Assembly: GCF_011250515.1 (NCBI RefSeq)
Contig: NZ_JAANOP010000011.1
Coordinates: forward strand, 1 to 64,000
DNA length: 64,000 nt
Source: Aquirufa ecclesiirivi
GTDB lineage: Bacteria > Bacteroidota > Bacteroidia > Cytophagales > Spirosomataceae
Reading direction: 5' to 3'
Positions 1 to 8,831 of the stretch are shown piece by piece. The notes under the pieces are model-generated. The model was not told where the DNA came from. It saw only the letters and a list, made by a program, of their open reading frames with translations, and ran no database searches. Each line of letters starts with the position of its first letter. The first letter of the stretch is position 1. Both the position numbers and the translations under genes were made by a program.

Positions 1-64
1 TGTCACTAAAATGACGAAGGCGTCTTTGCGACACACTTTGAAGATACGATTTTTTGTTTGCCAT
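1..64 (-). pseudogene. IS3-like transposase OrfA, N-terminal end (cut by window edge)
   Basis: A minus-strand reading frame starts at ATG 64-62 and runs off the left edge after 21 codons. The visible peptide contains SQRRLRHFSD, which resembles the start of the helix-turn-helix OrfA of IS3-family elements (usually followed by a basic EFK(R/K)KKV stretch). A 24-bp terminal inverted repeat lies 40 bp upstream at 104-127. The same type of end is found beside a transposase C-terminus at 49235, which supports the call. Whether the gene is intact outside the window cannot be seen. Confidence 0.55.
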
Positions 65-103
65 GGATAATAGATTTTATGTTTAAAATTTTACTTTTAA
101 ACG

Positions 104-127
104 GTCAACCTATTTCAGGCATTGACA
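104..127. repeat. Terminal inverted repeat of the left-edge IS element
   Basis: Read on the minus strand it begins TGTCAATGCCTGAAATAGG and ends GTTGAC. It matches the end at 49176-49200 (TGTCTTGTCCTGATATAGG...) in 19 or more positions. It starts with TG, as IS3-family ends do, and sits just upstream of the OrfA start. Confidence 0.6.
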
Positions 128-130
128 GAT

Positions 131-430
131 TGTGAATGCCTGAATGACGTTGACTGTTGTATCTATTTTTGGATTCTACATTTTCCATTCTAGGCAGTTG
201 TATACGGAGTGAACATCTGTTCCGCGAAGCGGAATTCGTCTTAGGATTAACCGTACTTCATTTTTTCTTTAAAAAAATGAAATACCTAAGTAATAACATT
301 AAAGTAGAGTGAGATATAAAATATCATGTATTGCTACAATAAATACATATCGGGAAATCCAAAATAGTAATGTTCGATAACTACCAGCTTTGTCGTCCTT
401 AAAACTGTCAGGCTATTACAGGACTAGACA
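131..430. mobile_element. Decayed non-autonomous element with IS3-like ends
   Basis: This is a 300-bp gene-free stretch. Its left end (131-156, TGTGAATGCC...GTTGAC) and right end (405-430, reading TGTCTAGTCCTGTAATAG on the minus strand) are degraded copies of the terminal repeats seen at 49303-50669. Inside are the last 64 bp of a type B element (190-253) and the same roughly 150-bp tail that follows B in the 49-50 kb units (AAAGTAGAGTGAGATATAAA and onward). The A module and the 5' half of B are missing. It directly abuts the IS end at 127. Confidence 0.6.
190..253 (+). repeat. Type B element, 3' fragment
   Basis: It keeps the internal hairpin TTCCGC-GAA-GCGGAA (220-234) and the 3' arm GGATTAACCG of the terminal stem, but the 5' arm is absent. 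It is otherwise close to the complete B copies at 49644-49799 and 50326-50481. The bases just before it (173-192) are the short ATTCTACATTTTCC simple repeat common in this genome. Confidence 0.65.
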
Positions 431-439
431 TTCTTCATT

Positions 440-913
440 CTACATTTTCACGGGTATCCAAATCTCTTCTTCCGAGTTTGGATTATTGTTTTGGTATTTT
501 TCGCCTAAGACCTCAAAATGCGGTCGATGATCTAATTCATAGCCCGAAGAAGGCAACCAAGAGTTGAAAATGTATTGAAATATTTGAGGTTCAGAAGGTA
601 GACCTCGGTATTCAAATACCGCATATAACCCGCTAGGTAAAATAATATTGTCCATGCCTGGGGGTATTGGTGCAGAAGATTTAACTTCCATACAGGCCCA
701 TTTTTCAAACGAATTCCAAGGAGAAAATTGGGCAAAATAGGTGGGTGGGTAAATTTGAAGGGAAATTAAATCCGATGTATGTATATGCGTTATTTCATGA
801 CGTCTTGGCATGAAGTTAGACCAAAGTTGCCCCGTTTTATTGGTTGCCAAGCTCATTTCTTGGTGCATGCCAACCAGTCTTTTTTCTTGGAGTATTTCAA
901 TTCTAGGTGTCAT
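440..913 (-). CDS. GyrI-like / AraC effector-binding domain protein
   Basis: This is a 157-residue single-domain protein of the GyrI-like small-molecule-binding superfamily, which includes SbmC and the ligand domains of BmrR and Rob regulators. The opening PRIEILQEKRLVG, the central IHTSDLISLQIYP block and the closing HFEVLGEKY...EEEIWIPV are typical of stand-alone family members. A start at 961 is also open (173 aa) and would overlap DUF1801 by 26 bp. I prefer ATG 913 because family proteins begin near the PRIE motif. The gene lies downstream of the DUF1801 gene, probably co-transcribed. No DNA-binding domain is present, so it may be a free ligand-binding or drug-sequestering protein. Confidence 0.8.
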   Translation of the reverse strand: MTPRIEILQEKRLVGMHQEMSLATNKTGQLWSNFMPRRHEITHIHTSDLISLQIYPPTYFAQFSPWNSFEKWACMEVKSSAPIPPGMDNIILPSGLYAVFEYRGLPSEPQIFQYIFNSWLPSSGYELDHRPHFEVLGEKYQNNNPNSEEEIWIPVKM

Positions 914-935
914 GCTTGTGGTAAGAGTATTGGAA

Positions 936-1394
936 CTATGATTTTTTAAATATGCTTTCATAGCGACTTATCCAATCCGCCATGGTGATTTTTTGAGCTA
1001 ATTCAGCAATCAGCTTGAAAGGGATATCATCCATTTTTTTGAATCTGACACAGCTTTTTCCCATGTCTAATTTCGATTTGGCATGTTTCGGATATTCACC
1101 TTGAAACCATTGAAGCAGCTTTTCGTCGGCATACATGCCCATATGGTATAGTGCGATGAAGTTCTTTTGTGAGGCAATACTCAAAAAGGGGAGAGGTTCA
1201 TCTGGTTTACAGTGATAGCCAGCTGGGTAAATGGATAAAGGTACAACATAGCCAATCATCCCATAGCTGATGGTTTCTTCAAATCCTGGGGGAAGATGTT
1301 GGAGAATGGTTTCACGTAATTTGGCGATGACCGCTTTACGATCATCGGCTAATTGGTTTTCATATTCATCTGGGGTAAGGGATGGGTTGGACAT
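936..1394 (-). CDS. DUF1801 (YdhG-like) domain protein
   Basis: The 152-residue protein matches the DUF1801 fold. It has the characteristic PPGFEETISYGMIGY segment (residues 35-49), a central LYHMGMY motif and a C-terminal KLDMGKSCVRFKKMDDIP block. The family is widespread in Bacteroidota and has a frataxin-like alpha/beta fold, but its biochemical role is not firmly established. It is the first gene of a likely two-gene unit with the GyrI-like gene, a pairing that fits a small stress or ligand-binding module. There is no signal peptide, so it is likely cytoplasmic. Confidence 0.85.
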   Translation of the reverse strand: MSNPSLTPDEYENQLADDRKAVIAKLRETILQHLPPGFEETISYGMIGYVVPLSIYPAGYHCKPDEPLPFLSIASQKNFIALYHMGMYADEKLLQWFQGEYPKHAKSKLDMGKSCVRFKKMDDIPFKLIAELAQKITMADWISRYESIFKKS

Positions 1395-1451
1395 GGGGGG
1401 AGATTTATGTGATCTGTTGAAAGATGTTACATATTTAGCGTATCAAGAAAA

Positions 1452-2174
1452 TTAGTTTTCATTTATTCCTTGGGTAGCAACCTTTTCCAAGGATGATTTT
1501 CTGAATACATCAAAGGAAAAACCTAAAACTAAAAAATCTCTTCCAGTTTCATCATTAATTCGGTAATCAAATTGATGTAAATATCCAATTTGTATAGAGC
1601 TTGATTGGGTTGTTTTAATTTGGAAGTTCACTAAAAATCTGTTCCGTTCAAAATAAGGTTCTTTGTCTGTGAAGAATAGTTCATTGCTAATTTGTACTTG
1701 AAAAGGTTTATTGATTTTTTTCATTTTCCCAAATGAGTAAGAAGCTCCAAGTCGGTAACGAATTCGATTTCTATACCCATTGCTTGTAAACCGTAATTCT
1801 TCCCTAAAACGTTGTTCTAGTTTGAACTTGTCAATATTTTGTGAAAGAATGATTTGTGGCCAAAGTCTAAATTCATCATTGTTTTTTGGCAAGAGGAAAT
1901 TGCCGCCTTCATTGTATGTTTGGTAACTACCTGCTCCTAAAGTTAACTTGATGTTTTTGTGTACTTGAGAACTAAATCCACCCTTATATTCGTAATAATG
2001 GAAGTTTGAGTAAAATCCAAGAGATCGAATTTGGCCTTCTGCCCAGATGCTCCATGTATCATTTAAGTGATAATTGCTATTCAGAATATTCCAACTACCC
2101 AGCTGATTATTTTGGGCCATCAGTTGAAAAGTTGTCAGTTGAATGATGAATATGTAAATAAATATTTTTTTCAT
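1452..2174 (-). CDS. DUF2490 outer-membrane beta-barrel protein
   Basis: The 240-residue protein starts with a signal peptide (MKKIFIYIFIIQLTTFQLMAQ, cleavage near residue 20). Alternating aromatic strands follow, including WSIWAEGQIRS, YYEYKGGFS, IRYRLGASYSF and IQIGYLHQFDYRI, as expected for a small outer-membrane barrel. The NDEFRLWPQI...EQRFREELRF segment is the DUF2490 signature. It stands alone between the DUF1801 and DUF1398 genes. Its transported substrate, if any, is unknown. Confidence 0.8.
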   Translation of the reverse strand: MKKIFIYIFIIQLTTFQLMAQNNQLGSWNILNSNYHLNDTWSIWAEGQIRSLGFYSNFHYYEYKGGFSSQVHKNIKLTLGAGSYQTYNEGGNFLLPKNNDEFRLWPQIILSQNIDKFKLEQRFREELRFTSNGYRNRIRYRLGASYSFGKMKKINKPFQVQISNELFFTDKEPYFERNRFLVNFQIKTTQSSSIQIGYLHQFDYRINDETGRDFLVLGFSFDVFRKSSLEKVATQGINEN

Positions 2175-2277
2175 TAAACGGATATTGGTGTCAAAAGGAA
2201 TGTAGAACCCTATTTATTCCTTACTTAAGGTGTAATTTCTTTGAATTTATTAGGAGTACGTCTAAATATAGTGAAGC

Positions 2278-2310
2278 AGCTTTGTCAAATTTTCAAAATT
2301 TGACAAAGCT
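2278..2310. repeat. 33-bp perfect palindrome, copy 1
   Basis: Two 16-bp arms (AGCTTTGTCAAATTTT and its exact complement) flank a central C. It lies between the DUF1398 stop and the DUF2490 start and is followed by a partial half-copy, TGACAAAGCT, at 2316-2325. Confidence 0.9.
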
Positions 2311-2404
2311 ACATGACAAAGCTATTAGACAATGCCAACCGACAAGCTAGTTCACGTTAAAATACCTAATCTTTTTAAAAGCAGGCTTATATGTACGAGC
2401 TAGA

Positions 2405-2794
2405 CTATTCAGGAATCTTCTCCACCAAGACTTCATTTCCAGCTTTGTCAAAATAGGTACAGGTCATTTGATCCATGTCAATAGCCCATTTTTCTATACC
2501 TGTACTGGCACACATTTGGATGAAGGTTAAGAAATCTGTTTTGCCTTCTTGGTGAACAATGAGTTCAGATTTGAAAACCTCCATTTTAGGAATCTCCGCA
2601 ATACTCATTAGATGATATTTGGCTGGAACTGTCACGCTGTAATCATTGGCACCGTGGTAGTCGATGTGCCCATCGGCCACGAAGGTTTCATAATGGCTAA
2701 CGCCTAATTGCTTGATGGTTCGGATGTAGGCCGGGAAATCTGCTCCTGATTTGACAAGGCTATGCGCCGATTTGATTTGTTCTACAGTAAACAT
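2405..2794 (-). CDS. DUF1398 (YbcV-like) family protein
   Basis: The 129-residue protein has the DUF1398 layout: an N-terminal FTVEQIKSAHSLVKSGADFP helix, a GVSHYETFVADGHIDYHG core and a C-terminal EKWAIDMDQMTCTYFD segment. An in-frame ATG at 2827 exists (140 aa), but the family starts at the MFTVEQIK methionine, so I use 2794. The function of the family is not known. It is followed by palindrome copy 1 and preceded by the AraC-type regulator, which may be unrelated. Confidence 0.85.
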   Translation of the reverse strand: MFTVEQIKSAHSLVKSGADFPAYIRTIKQLGVSHYETFVADGHIDYHGANDYSVTVPAKYHLMSIAEIPKMEVFKSELIVHQEGKTDFLTFIQMCASTGIEKWAIDMDQMTCTYFDKAGNEVLVEKIPE

Positions 2795-2869
2795 AAGATG
2801 TTTTGTTTTATGTGAATGATGGAACAAATTTGCCCGATTTTAAGCCGTGGTCATTGTAAAAAAACGTTT

Positions 2870-3634
2870 TTATGAAAAGCGTTTGAAATGTTCGGGCGTA
2901 TCACCTGTAAATTGTTTGAAGTCCTTAATAAAATGAGCTTGGTCAAAGAAATGGTTCTCGTAACAAATTTCAGTTAAGGATTTGGATTCTTCGAGACTGT
3001 CCAGAACGGAATTAAAGCGAATGATGGACGCAAATTTTTTGGCGGAGGTTCCGACCAATTGGCGAAAGCGTTTTTCAAATGGACTGGCGCTAATACCCAG
3101 TTTTTTGTTCAATTCCTGGATGCGGATGTTTCCTTTGCTTTGGTATATCAGCCTGACCGCTTCCATAATTAATTTGTCTTGTTCTATGTCTTTGAGTTGT
3201 GAAAGTAGAAACAGTTCCACGGTCTGAATTCGATTTAGGTCACTACTCGCCAAGGATAATTGTTCTTCCACTTCACGCACATCTTGGGAATCGAAAATGT
3301 CCTCTAAAGAAATGCTCAAATTAAATAGTTCATGAGCAGGTTGAGCGGCAAATTGCCTAAAACCTATTTCGCTAAAGTACACCAAGATCGTCCCAATGTT
3401 AGCGGAGTTTTTAAAGATTTTGTAGCCATTTGAAATACCAGAAATTCCTGCCGAAGATAGTTTGTTTTCTTGCGGTCCTTCTATGCAAGTCAATTGTCCT
3501 TGATACTGAAAACCCATGACCAAGCCCGAAGTTGGGAAAACCTTGTATTCGCTAGCTAACTCATTCTCCGACACTACATAGTATTGAATGTAGGGTTTCA
3601 ATTGATTCGTTGGAAAATGCTTCTCGAATTTCAT
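2870..3634 (-). CDS. AraC-family transcriptional regulator
   Basis: The 254-residue protein has an N-terminal cupin-like sensing region (about residues 1-140, starting FEKHFPTNQLKPYIQYYVVSE, DUF6597-like). A C-terminal AraC double helix-turn-helix follows (about 150-254), with ELNKKLGISASPFEKRFRQLVGTSAKKF and FFDQAHFIKDFKQFTGDTPEHF. The open frame extends to 3673, but that extension would read through palindrome copy 2, so ATG 3634 is preferred. The ligand and targets are unknown. The nearby 33-bp palindromes are possible but unproven operators. Confidence 0.85.
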   Translation of the reverse strand: MKFEKHFPTNQLKPYIQYYVVSENELASEYKVFPTSGLVMGFQYQGQLTCIEGPQENKLSSAGISGISNGYKIFKNSANIGTILVYFSEIGFRQFAAQPAHELFNLSISLEDIFDSQDVREVEEQLSLASSDLNRIQTVELFLLSQLKDIEQDKLIMEAVRLIYQSKGNIRIQELNKKLGISASPFEKRFRQLVGTSAKKFASIIRFNSVLDSLEESKSLTEICYENHFFDQAHFIKDFKQFTGDTPEHFKRFS

Positions 3635-3644
3635 TGTAAAATGA

Positions 3645-3677
3645 AGCTTTGTCAAATTTTCAAAATTTGACAAAGCT
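3645..3677. repeat. 33-bp perfect palindrome, copy 2
   Basis: Identical in sequence to copy 1. It sits 10 bp upstream of the AraC-type regulator start and 13 bp after the stop of the unknown gene at 3691, so it is well placed for a terminator-like or operator role. Confidence 0.9.
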
Positions 3678-3690
3678 ATTTGACTTTTAT

Positions 3691-4209
3691 TTATTGTGGT
3701 GGGAAAACAGAGCTTATTAGGTTTGCAGTATCACTTAATTTCCCCAATGTAATTTGAACGCTAGTACCACTTACAGCAGAAATAGGTGTGCTCTTGCCGT
3801 CAAACGGTGTAACGATTAAATTTTCAATACCTTGACATAATGGTCCTCCTTGTGGTGAGGAGCTTGCACTTTGCCATAATCCATTGTAAATCATACCAGA
3901 AGTTCCTCCTGGAGGAACTGAATAAGATGTTGAAACCCCTTCAATTACAGTAACTAAAGTACCGCTTAAAATTGGCCAACCAATAGCATTGGGATTGTCA
4001 ATGGTCCGAATTGGATTCGTTAGTGGTCCAGTTTGAACATGTAGAACATAGGTATTTCCTGTTGTAGGAGAAACAAATGTGTATTTTGCTTTTAAATTTG
4101 GCATTTTAAATAGATTAGATTCCCTACTCATTAGGCTTTTCAGTTTCCGCCTCTCATTGAATTGACTGAATGAGATCAGTCCGTTTTTATTGTGGTTTCT
4201 GTTCCACAT
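3691..4209 (-). CDS. Hypothetical protein, family not recognised
   Basis: An open frame of 172 codons. I do not recognise the family. The part from residue 36 (MPNLKAKYTFVSPTTGNTYVLHVQTG) is rich in Thr, Ser, Gly and Pro, with short beta-type stretches and no membrane segment or signal peptide. The first 35 residues are basic and of different character, so the true start may be ATG 4104 or the methionine at residue 27. The gene lies between palindrome copies 2 and 3. It may be a small accessory or horizontally acquired gene. Confidence 0.5.
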   Translation of the reverse strand: MWNRNHNKNGLISFSQFNERRKLKSLMSRESNLFKMPNLKAKYTFVSPTTGNTYVLHVQTGPLTNPIRTIDNPNAIGWPILSGTLVTVIEGVSTSYSVPPGGTSGMIYNGLWQSASSSPQGGPLCQGIENLIVTPFDGKSTPISAVSGTSVQITLGKLSDTANLISSVFPPQ

Positions 4210-4583
4210 GTTGAATTTCTGTCACCTTGGGTGGTCAACCCTTTTTTTGACCTATTCAGTTAAACTTTGTCATTTTGATAAGCAGATTTTCTTTGGACAG
4301 GTTTTAAGCAAACATGTTTTTTGTAATACATTGACATTTATTGCCACCAATTGCTTTGTCCCAGACCTAAATCCTTCGCCAATCTACTTTTTCTCCACCA
4401 TTCCACCCATCTAGTAATCAGCTTGTTACGTTTTGTTTTGGTAAGAAAAATTTAAATTCAGGAATTTCTAGGTAAAATCGCCCTATTAGATAGGATATAG
4501 GGGCTTTGTTCTGAATTTCAAAGGATTCTCAGTACTTGTAAACAAAAGTTTAAATTCTTAGGATTAGGAGGGATTTGCCTTAG
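4210..4583. other. Gene-poor spacer before glmM
   Basis: About 370 bp without a convincing gene. A 74-codon plus-strand frame (4190-4414) has a biased Phe/Cys/Leu composition and no recognisable motif. Nothing else is evident before palindrome copy 3. Confidence 0.5.
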
Positions 4584-4616
4584 AGCTTTGTCAAATTTTC
4601 AAAATTTGACAAAGCT
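4584..4616. repeat. 33-bp perfect palindrome, copy 3
   Basis: Identical to copies 1 and 2. It is located 69 bp upstream of the glmM start and just upstream of the proposed glmM promoter. Confidence 0.9.
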
Positions 4617-4630
4617 GATTGAAGCTTTTC

Positions 4631-4658
4631 TTGTCGCAAATTTGTAAATTTACCTTTC
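4631..4658 (+). promoter_or_regulatory. Possible glmM promoter
   Basis: TTG (4631) and TACCTTTC (4651-4658) resemble the Bacteroidota -33/-7 elements (TTG and TAnnTTTG), with a shorter 17-bp spacer. The glmM start is 27 bp downstream. Confidence 0.35.
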
Positions 4659-4684
4659 GTTCCACCTTTTAAATCATTCGCATT

Positions 4685-6073
4685 TTGGCCTTAATTAAAT
4701 CAATCTCAGGAATTCGAGGTACTATTGGAGGAAAGCCCGGTGAAGGCTTAAGTCCAATCGATGTAGTAACTTTTGCTGCGGCTTATGGTACTTGGCTTCG
4801 TCGAAATAACCATCCGTCCAATTCCATAGTATTAGGTCGAGATGCGCGTATATCAGGTGAAATGGTTTCTTCTTTAGTAGCTAATACGCTGATTGGTTTG
4901 GGATGGAATGTGCTCGACATAGGTTTGTCGACGACACCTACCGTAGAATTAGCCGTCCCTTGGACAAAAGCTGCCGGTGGGATCATCATCACAGCCAGTC
5001 ATAATCCTGCTCAGTGGAATGCGCTTAAACTACTGAATTCAGATGGGGAATTCATCTCGGATGCCGATGGTAAGGCTTTATTGCAAATTGCAGAACAACA
5101 AGATTTTCAGTTTTCGGAAGTGTTTCAATTGGGGAAAATCACCCAAGATGATACTTTCTTAGACCAACATATTCAACATGTCCTTGACCTTCCTTGGGTG
5201 GATGTCAATGCCATTGTTTCCTCTAAATTCCGCATCCTAGTTGACGCTGTCAATTCCACAGGTGGAATCGTCGTGCCGCATTTATTGAAAGCTCTTGGCG
5301 CCGCTCATGTAGATGTGATCTTCGGCGAACCTACTGGCCATTTTGCGCATAATCCAGAACCGCTTCCTGAAAACCTGACGGACATGATTGCCAAAATGAA
5401 ATCAGGTAATTATGACCTGGGTATCGTCGTGGATCCTGATGTAGATCGCCTCTGTTTCATCAATGAAGATGGTACACCTTTTGGTGAAGAATATACCTTA
5501 GTGGCTGTAGCCGATTATGTCCTGTCCAAACAAATTGGAAATACCGTTTCTAACCTGTCGTCTACTCGAGCTTTACGTGATGTGACCGAGTCTAAAGGTG
5601 GACATTATTTTGCTGCGGCTGTTGGTGAAGTGAATGTAGTCAACCAAATGAAGGCTCAAAAGGCCATTATTGGGGGAGAGGGGAATGGGGGAGTTATCTT
5701 CCCAGAATCTCATTATGGACGTGATGCCCTCGTGGGTATCGGTTTATTTTTAACGCATTTGGCTAATTCAGGTAAGAAGATTTCCGAACTAAGAGCCTCG
5801 TATCCTGCCTATGTAATTTCTAAGAATAAAATTGAACTTTCGGCTAATCTGAACGTGGATTTAATCCTCGATTCCATTGCCAAAGCCTATCAAGAATACA
5901 ATGTCAACACGATTGATGGGGTCAAAATTGACTTCCCAGATGGATGGGTGCATTTGCGCAAATCCAATACGGAACCGATCATTCGCATCTATGCGGAAGC
6001 TTCTACGGAAGAACAAGCCAACACTTTTGCTCAACAAATTATGAATGCGATTGAAAAAATCGCACAGTCTTAA
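4685..6073 (+). CDS. glmM: Phosphoglucosamine mutase
   Basis: Interconverts glucosamine-6-phosphate and glucosamine-1-phosphate for UDP-GlcNAc, peptidoglycan and LPS synthesis. The 462-residue protein is a complete alpha-D-phosphohexomutase. It has the phosphoserine loop TASHNP (103-108, Ser105), the Mg-binding loop DPDVDR (250-255), the sugar-binding GEGNGG (331-336) and the phosphate-binding RKSNTEP (425-431). The start is TTG: an in-frame TAA at 4670 and the lack of any ATG before MALIKSISGIRG leave it as the only sensible start. The cysteine desulfurase gene follows 5 bp later, so the two are likely co-transcribed. Phosphomannomutase activity cannot be excluded from sequence, but length and motifs fit GlmM. 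Confidence 0.9.
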   Translation: MALIKSISGIRGTIGGKPGEGLSPIDVVTFAAAYGTWLRRNNHPSNSIVLGRDARISGEMVSSLVANTLIGLGWNVLDIGLSTTPTVELAVPWTKAAGGIIITASHNPAQWNALKLLNSDGEFISDADGKALLQIAEQQDFQFSEVFQLGKITQDDTFLDQHIQHVLDLPWVDVNAIVSSKFRILVDAVNSTGGIVVPHLLKALGAAHVDVIFGEPTGHFAHNPEPLPENLTDMIAKMKSGNYDLGIVVDPDVDRLCFINEDGTPFGEEYTLVAVADYVLSKQIGNTVSNLSSTRALRDVTESKGGHYFAAAVGEVNVVNQMKAQKAIIGGEGNGGVIFPESHYGRDALVGIGLFLTHLANSGKKISELRASYPAYVISKNKIELSANLNVDLILDSIAKAYQEYNVNTIDGVKIDFPDGWVHLRKSNTEPIIRIYAEASTEEQANTFAQQIMNAIEKIAQS

Positions 6074-6078
6074 AATTT

Positions 6079-7230
6079 ATGTCAAATTCTGTCACGCCCA
6101 TCTATTTGGACAATGCCGCTACTACGCCCATTGATCCCTTAGTTTGGCAAGAAATGCAGCCGTATTTTGAAAATTTCACGGCTAATCCCTCATCGATTCA
6201 CTCCCATGGCCGACAAGCCAAAGTAGCGGTGGAGCGAGCACGCAAGTCCATTGCCACCTTATTGAATGCATCTCCCTCGGAGATATTCTTTACTTCAGGA
6301 GGCACAGAGGCGGATAATACGGTGATTCAATCCGCTGTTTTATATGGCGGTGTCAAGACCATCATCACCTCGCCTTTGGAGCATCATGCGGTTTTGCATA
6401 CCGCTGAGGCTTGGTTGAAACTAGGTTTGGTGTATCTCAAATTAGTTCAATTACTCCCTGATGGCAGCATTGATTTAGCCGATTTGGAGCGTCTTTTGCA
6501 AGAGAATCTACATGCCTTGGTGAGTTTGATGCATGGTAATAACGAGATTGGTAATTTATTGGATTTGAATGCCGTAGGTGCTCTTTGTGAGCAATACGGA
6601 GCTATTTTTCATTCAGATACGGTTCAAACCATGGGGCATTATCGTCATGATATGTCGCAACTACCCGTACATTTTATCGTAGGAGCGGCACATAAATTTC
6701 ATGGTCCTAAAGGTATCGGATTTTTGTATGCCAAAGCAGGGGCAAAATTTCATCCCTTATTACATGGTGGCGCGCAAGAACGTAACCAACGTGGGGGAAC
6801 AGAGAATGTCTATGGCGCAATCGGCCTAGCTAAAGCATTGTCCATGGCTTATGAAGAAATGGATGCGCATGAGGCTTACATCAAAGGCTTGAAGGCCTAT
6901 TTTATCGAGGGATTGAAAAATGCTTTCCCCAATGTGGAGTTCAATGGAAAATCGGGTGATGTAGAGAATAGTTTGTACACAGTCCTCAACGTACGTTTCC
7001 CACAGGTGGTTGACGGAGATATGCTTTTATTCCAATTGGATATTGAGAAAATTTCAGCTTCGGGAGGTAGTGCTTGTTCAAGTGGTACTTCGGTAGGTTC
7101 TCACGTCCTTTCAGCCCTGAACCCGAACGCTACCGGTGCAGCTGTTCGTTTTTCTTTCTCAAAAAACAATACCCAATCGGAGATCGATCGGGTATTGGAA
7201 GTATTAAAGAAATTGATTCCCGCCTCTTAA
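6079..7230 (+). CDS. Cysteine desulfurase (NifS/IscS type)
   Basis: A PLP enzyme that removes sulfur from cysteine as a persulfide for Fe-S clusters and thio-modified tRNA. The 383-residue sequence opens with YLDNAATTP (9-17). It has TSGGTEADN (72-80), the PLP lysine in [10 protein letters not shown] (Lys206) and the catalytic cysteine in [10 protein letters not shown] (Cys333), the class I arrangement with a long mobile loop. No IscU or SufBCD genes are adjacent, so the sulfur acceptor is unknown. It ends in a 4-bp convergent overlap with proS. Confidence 0.9.
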   Translation: MSNSVTPIYLDNAATTPIDPLVWQEMQPYFENFTANPSSIHSHGRQAKVAVERARKSIATLLNASPSEIFFTSGGTEADNTVIQSAVLYGGVKTIITSPLEHHAVLHTAEAWLKLGLVYLKLVQLLPDGSIDLADLERLLQENLHALVSLMHGNNEIGNLLDLNAVGALCEQYGAIFHSDTVQTMGHYRHDMSQLPVHFIVGAAHKFHGPKGIGFLYAKAGAKFHPLLHGGAQERNQRGGTENVYGAIGLAKALSMAYEEMDAHEAYIKGLKAYFIEGLKNAFPNVEFNGKSGDVENSLYTVLNVRFPQVVDGDMLLFQLDIEKISASGGSACSSGTSVGSHVLSALNPNATGAAVRFSFSKNNTQSEIDRVLEVLKKLIPAS

Positions 7231-8699
7231 TAGGCACGGGCAAAAATAACACGTTGTTTCGATGGATTTCCAGTCAGGATGCATTTGCCTGCTTCCTCTT
7301 GGGAATCCAAAGGAATGCAACGAATGGTGGCTTTCGTCAATTCTTTGATCTTTTCTTCGGTTTCAGGACTTCCGTCCCAATGGGCCGACAAGAATCCACC
7401 TTCTTCTATTTTCACTAGGAATTCATCCCAAGTATTCACTTCAAAGGTATTAGCAGCTCTGAAATCCAAGGCTTTTTGGTAGATGCTGGTTTGGATATCT
7501 TCCAAAGTATCTACAATCACTTGCTCAATACCATCAAAAGGCAAACTGATTTTCACACGGGTATCACGACGAGCCAATTCGATGGTTCCATTTTCGATAT
7601 CGCGGTTACCAATGGCTAAGCGAATAGGTACTCCTTTTAATTCATATTCAGCAAACTTAAAACCTGGGCTTTGATTTTCTGATATATCAAATTTCACCGA
7701 TATACCTCTTTTTTTCAAAGCGGATACTAATGGATCAATTTTAGATTTGATGTTATTCAATTGTTCTTCTCCTTTGTAAATCGGCACAATCACCACTTGG
7801 ATAGGAGCTAATTTCGGTGGCAATACCAAACCTTGGTCATCTGAATGCGCCATGATCAAAGCACCCATCAAGCGGGTAGATACGCCCCATGAGGTTCCCC
7901 ACACAAATTCTTGTTGGTTGGCTTTATTCAAAAATTTCACATCAAAAGCTTTGGCAAAGTTTTGTCCCAAAAAGTGGGAAGTACCCGCCTGTAAAGCCTT
8001 TCCATCCTGCATCATTGCCTCGATACAATAAGTGTCTTCTGCACCTGCAAAACGTTCATTGGCAGTTTTACGTCCTTTGATCACGGGCATAGCCATGAAT
8101 GTTTCCGCAAATTCGGAATAGATGTTCAACATCTGTTCGGTTTCTTCTACCGCTTCTTCTTTGGTGGCGTGGGCCGTATGTCCTTCTTGCCAAAGGAATT
8201 CCGCTGTTCTCAAAAACAAACGGGTACGCATTTCCCAGCGCATCACGTTTGCCCATTGATTCATCAAAATAGGCAAGTCGCGGTAAGATTGTACCCAGTT
8301 TTTATAGGTAGACCAAATCACGGTTTCAGAAGTTGGACGAATGATTAATTCTTCTTCTAATTTCGCATCAGGATCCACGATAACACCGTGTCCATTTGGG
8401 TCATTTTTTAGTCGATAATGGGTCACTACAGCACATTCTTTGGCGAAGCCTTCCACGTGAGAAGCTTCTTTGGAAAGGAATGATTTGGGGATTAATAGGG
8501 GGAAATAAGCGTTTACGTGCCCGGTTTCTTTGAACATATCATCCAAGGCTCTTTGCATTTTTTCCCAAATAGAATAGCCATACGGTTTGATGATCATGCA
8601 GCCACGAACCGCTGAATTTTCAGCTAGGTCGGCACGCTTCACCAATTCGTTATACCATTCAGAATAATTTTCAGCTCTGCTGGGTAAGGATTTACTCAT
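7227..8699 (-). CDS. proS: Prolyl-tRNA synthetase, short (ProRS type 3) form
   Basis: Charges tRNA-Pro. The 490-residue protein matches the archaeal/eukaryote-like class II ProRS found in Bacteroidota. It lacks the bacterial editing insertion. Motif 2 lies in [24 protein letters not shown], followed by the zinc-/C-terminal domain with [17 protein letters not shown] near the end. PTSET (residues about 123-127) is part of the active site. It starts at ATG 8699 and ends convergently with the cysteine desulfurase. It is a single-gene unit facing the lipoprotein gene across a 132-bp spacer. Confidence 0.95.
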   Translation of the reverse strand: MSKSLPSRAENYSEWYNELVKRADLAENSAVRGCMIIKPYGYSIWEKMQRALDDMFKETGHVNAYFPLLIPKSFLSKEASHVEGFAKECAVVTHYRLKNDPNGHGVIVDPDAKLEEELIIRPTSETVIWSTYKNWVQSYRDLPILMNQWANVMRWEMRTRLFLRTAEFLWQEGHTAHATKEEAVEETEQMLNIYSEFAETFMAMPVIKGRKTANERFAGAEDTYCIEAMMQDGKALQAGTSHFLGQNFAKAFDVKFLNKANQQEFVWGTSWGVSTRLMGALIMAHSDDQGLVLPPKLAPIQVVIVPIYKGEEQLNNIKSKIDPLVSALKKRGISVKFDISENQSPGFKFAEYELKGVPIRLAIGNRDIENGTIELARRDTRVKISLPFDGIEQVIVDTLEDIQTSIYQKALDFRAANTFEVNTWDEFLVKIEEGGFLSAHWDGSPETEEKIKELTKATIRCIPLDSQEEAGKCILTGNPSKQRVIFARAY

Positions 8700-8831
8700 A
8701 AAAATAGCTTGTCGCGTAATTAATTAGATATTTATTCGTTTTATTTGTGTTAATATTTACACTCAACGAACGATTAACGACAAAGATACGTTATTGTCCT
8801 TAGTTAAGCTTATACTTTTATCTCTAAGACC

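Noticed and set aside
4190-4414. 74-codon plus-strand ORF rich in Phe and Cys
   Set aside because: Biased composition, no motif, overlaps the divergent hypothetical gene's start, and lacks a promoter-like signal.
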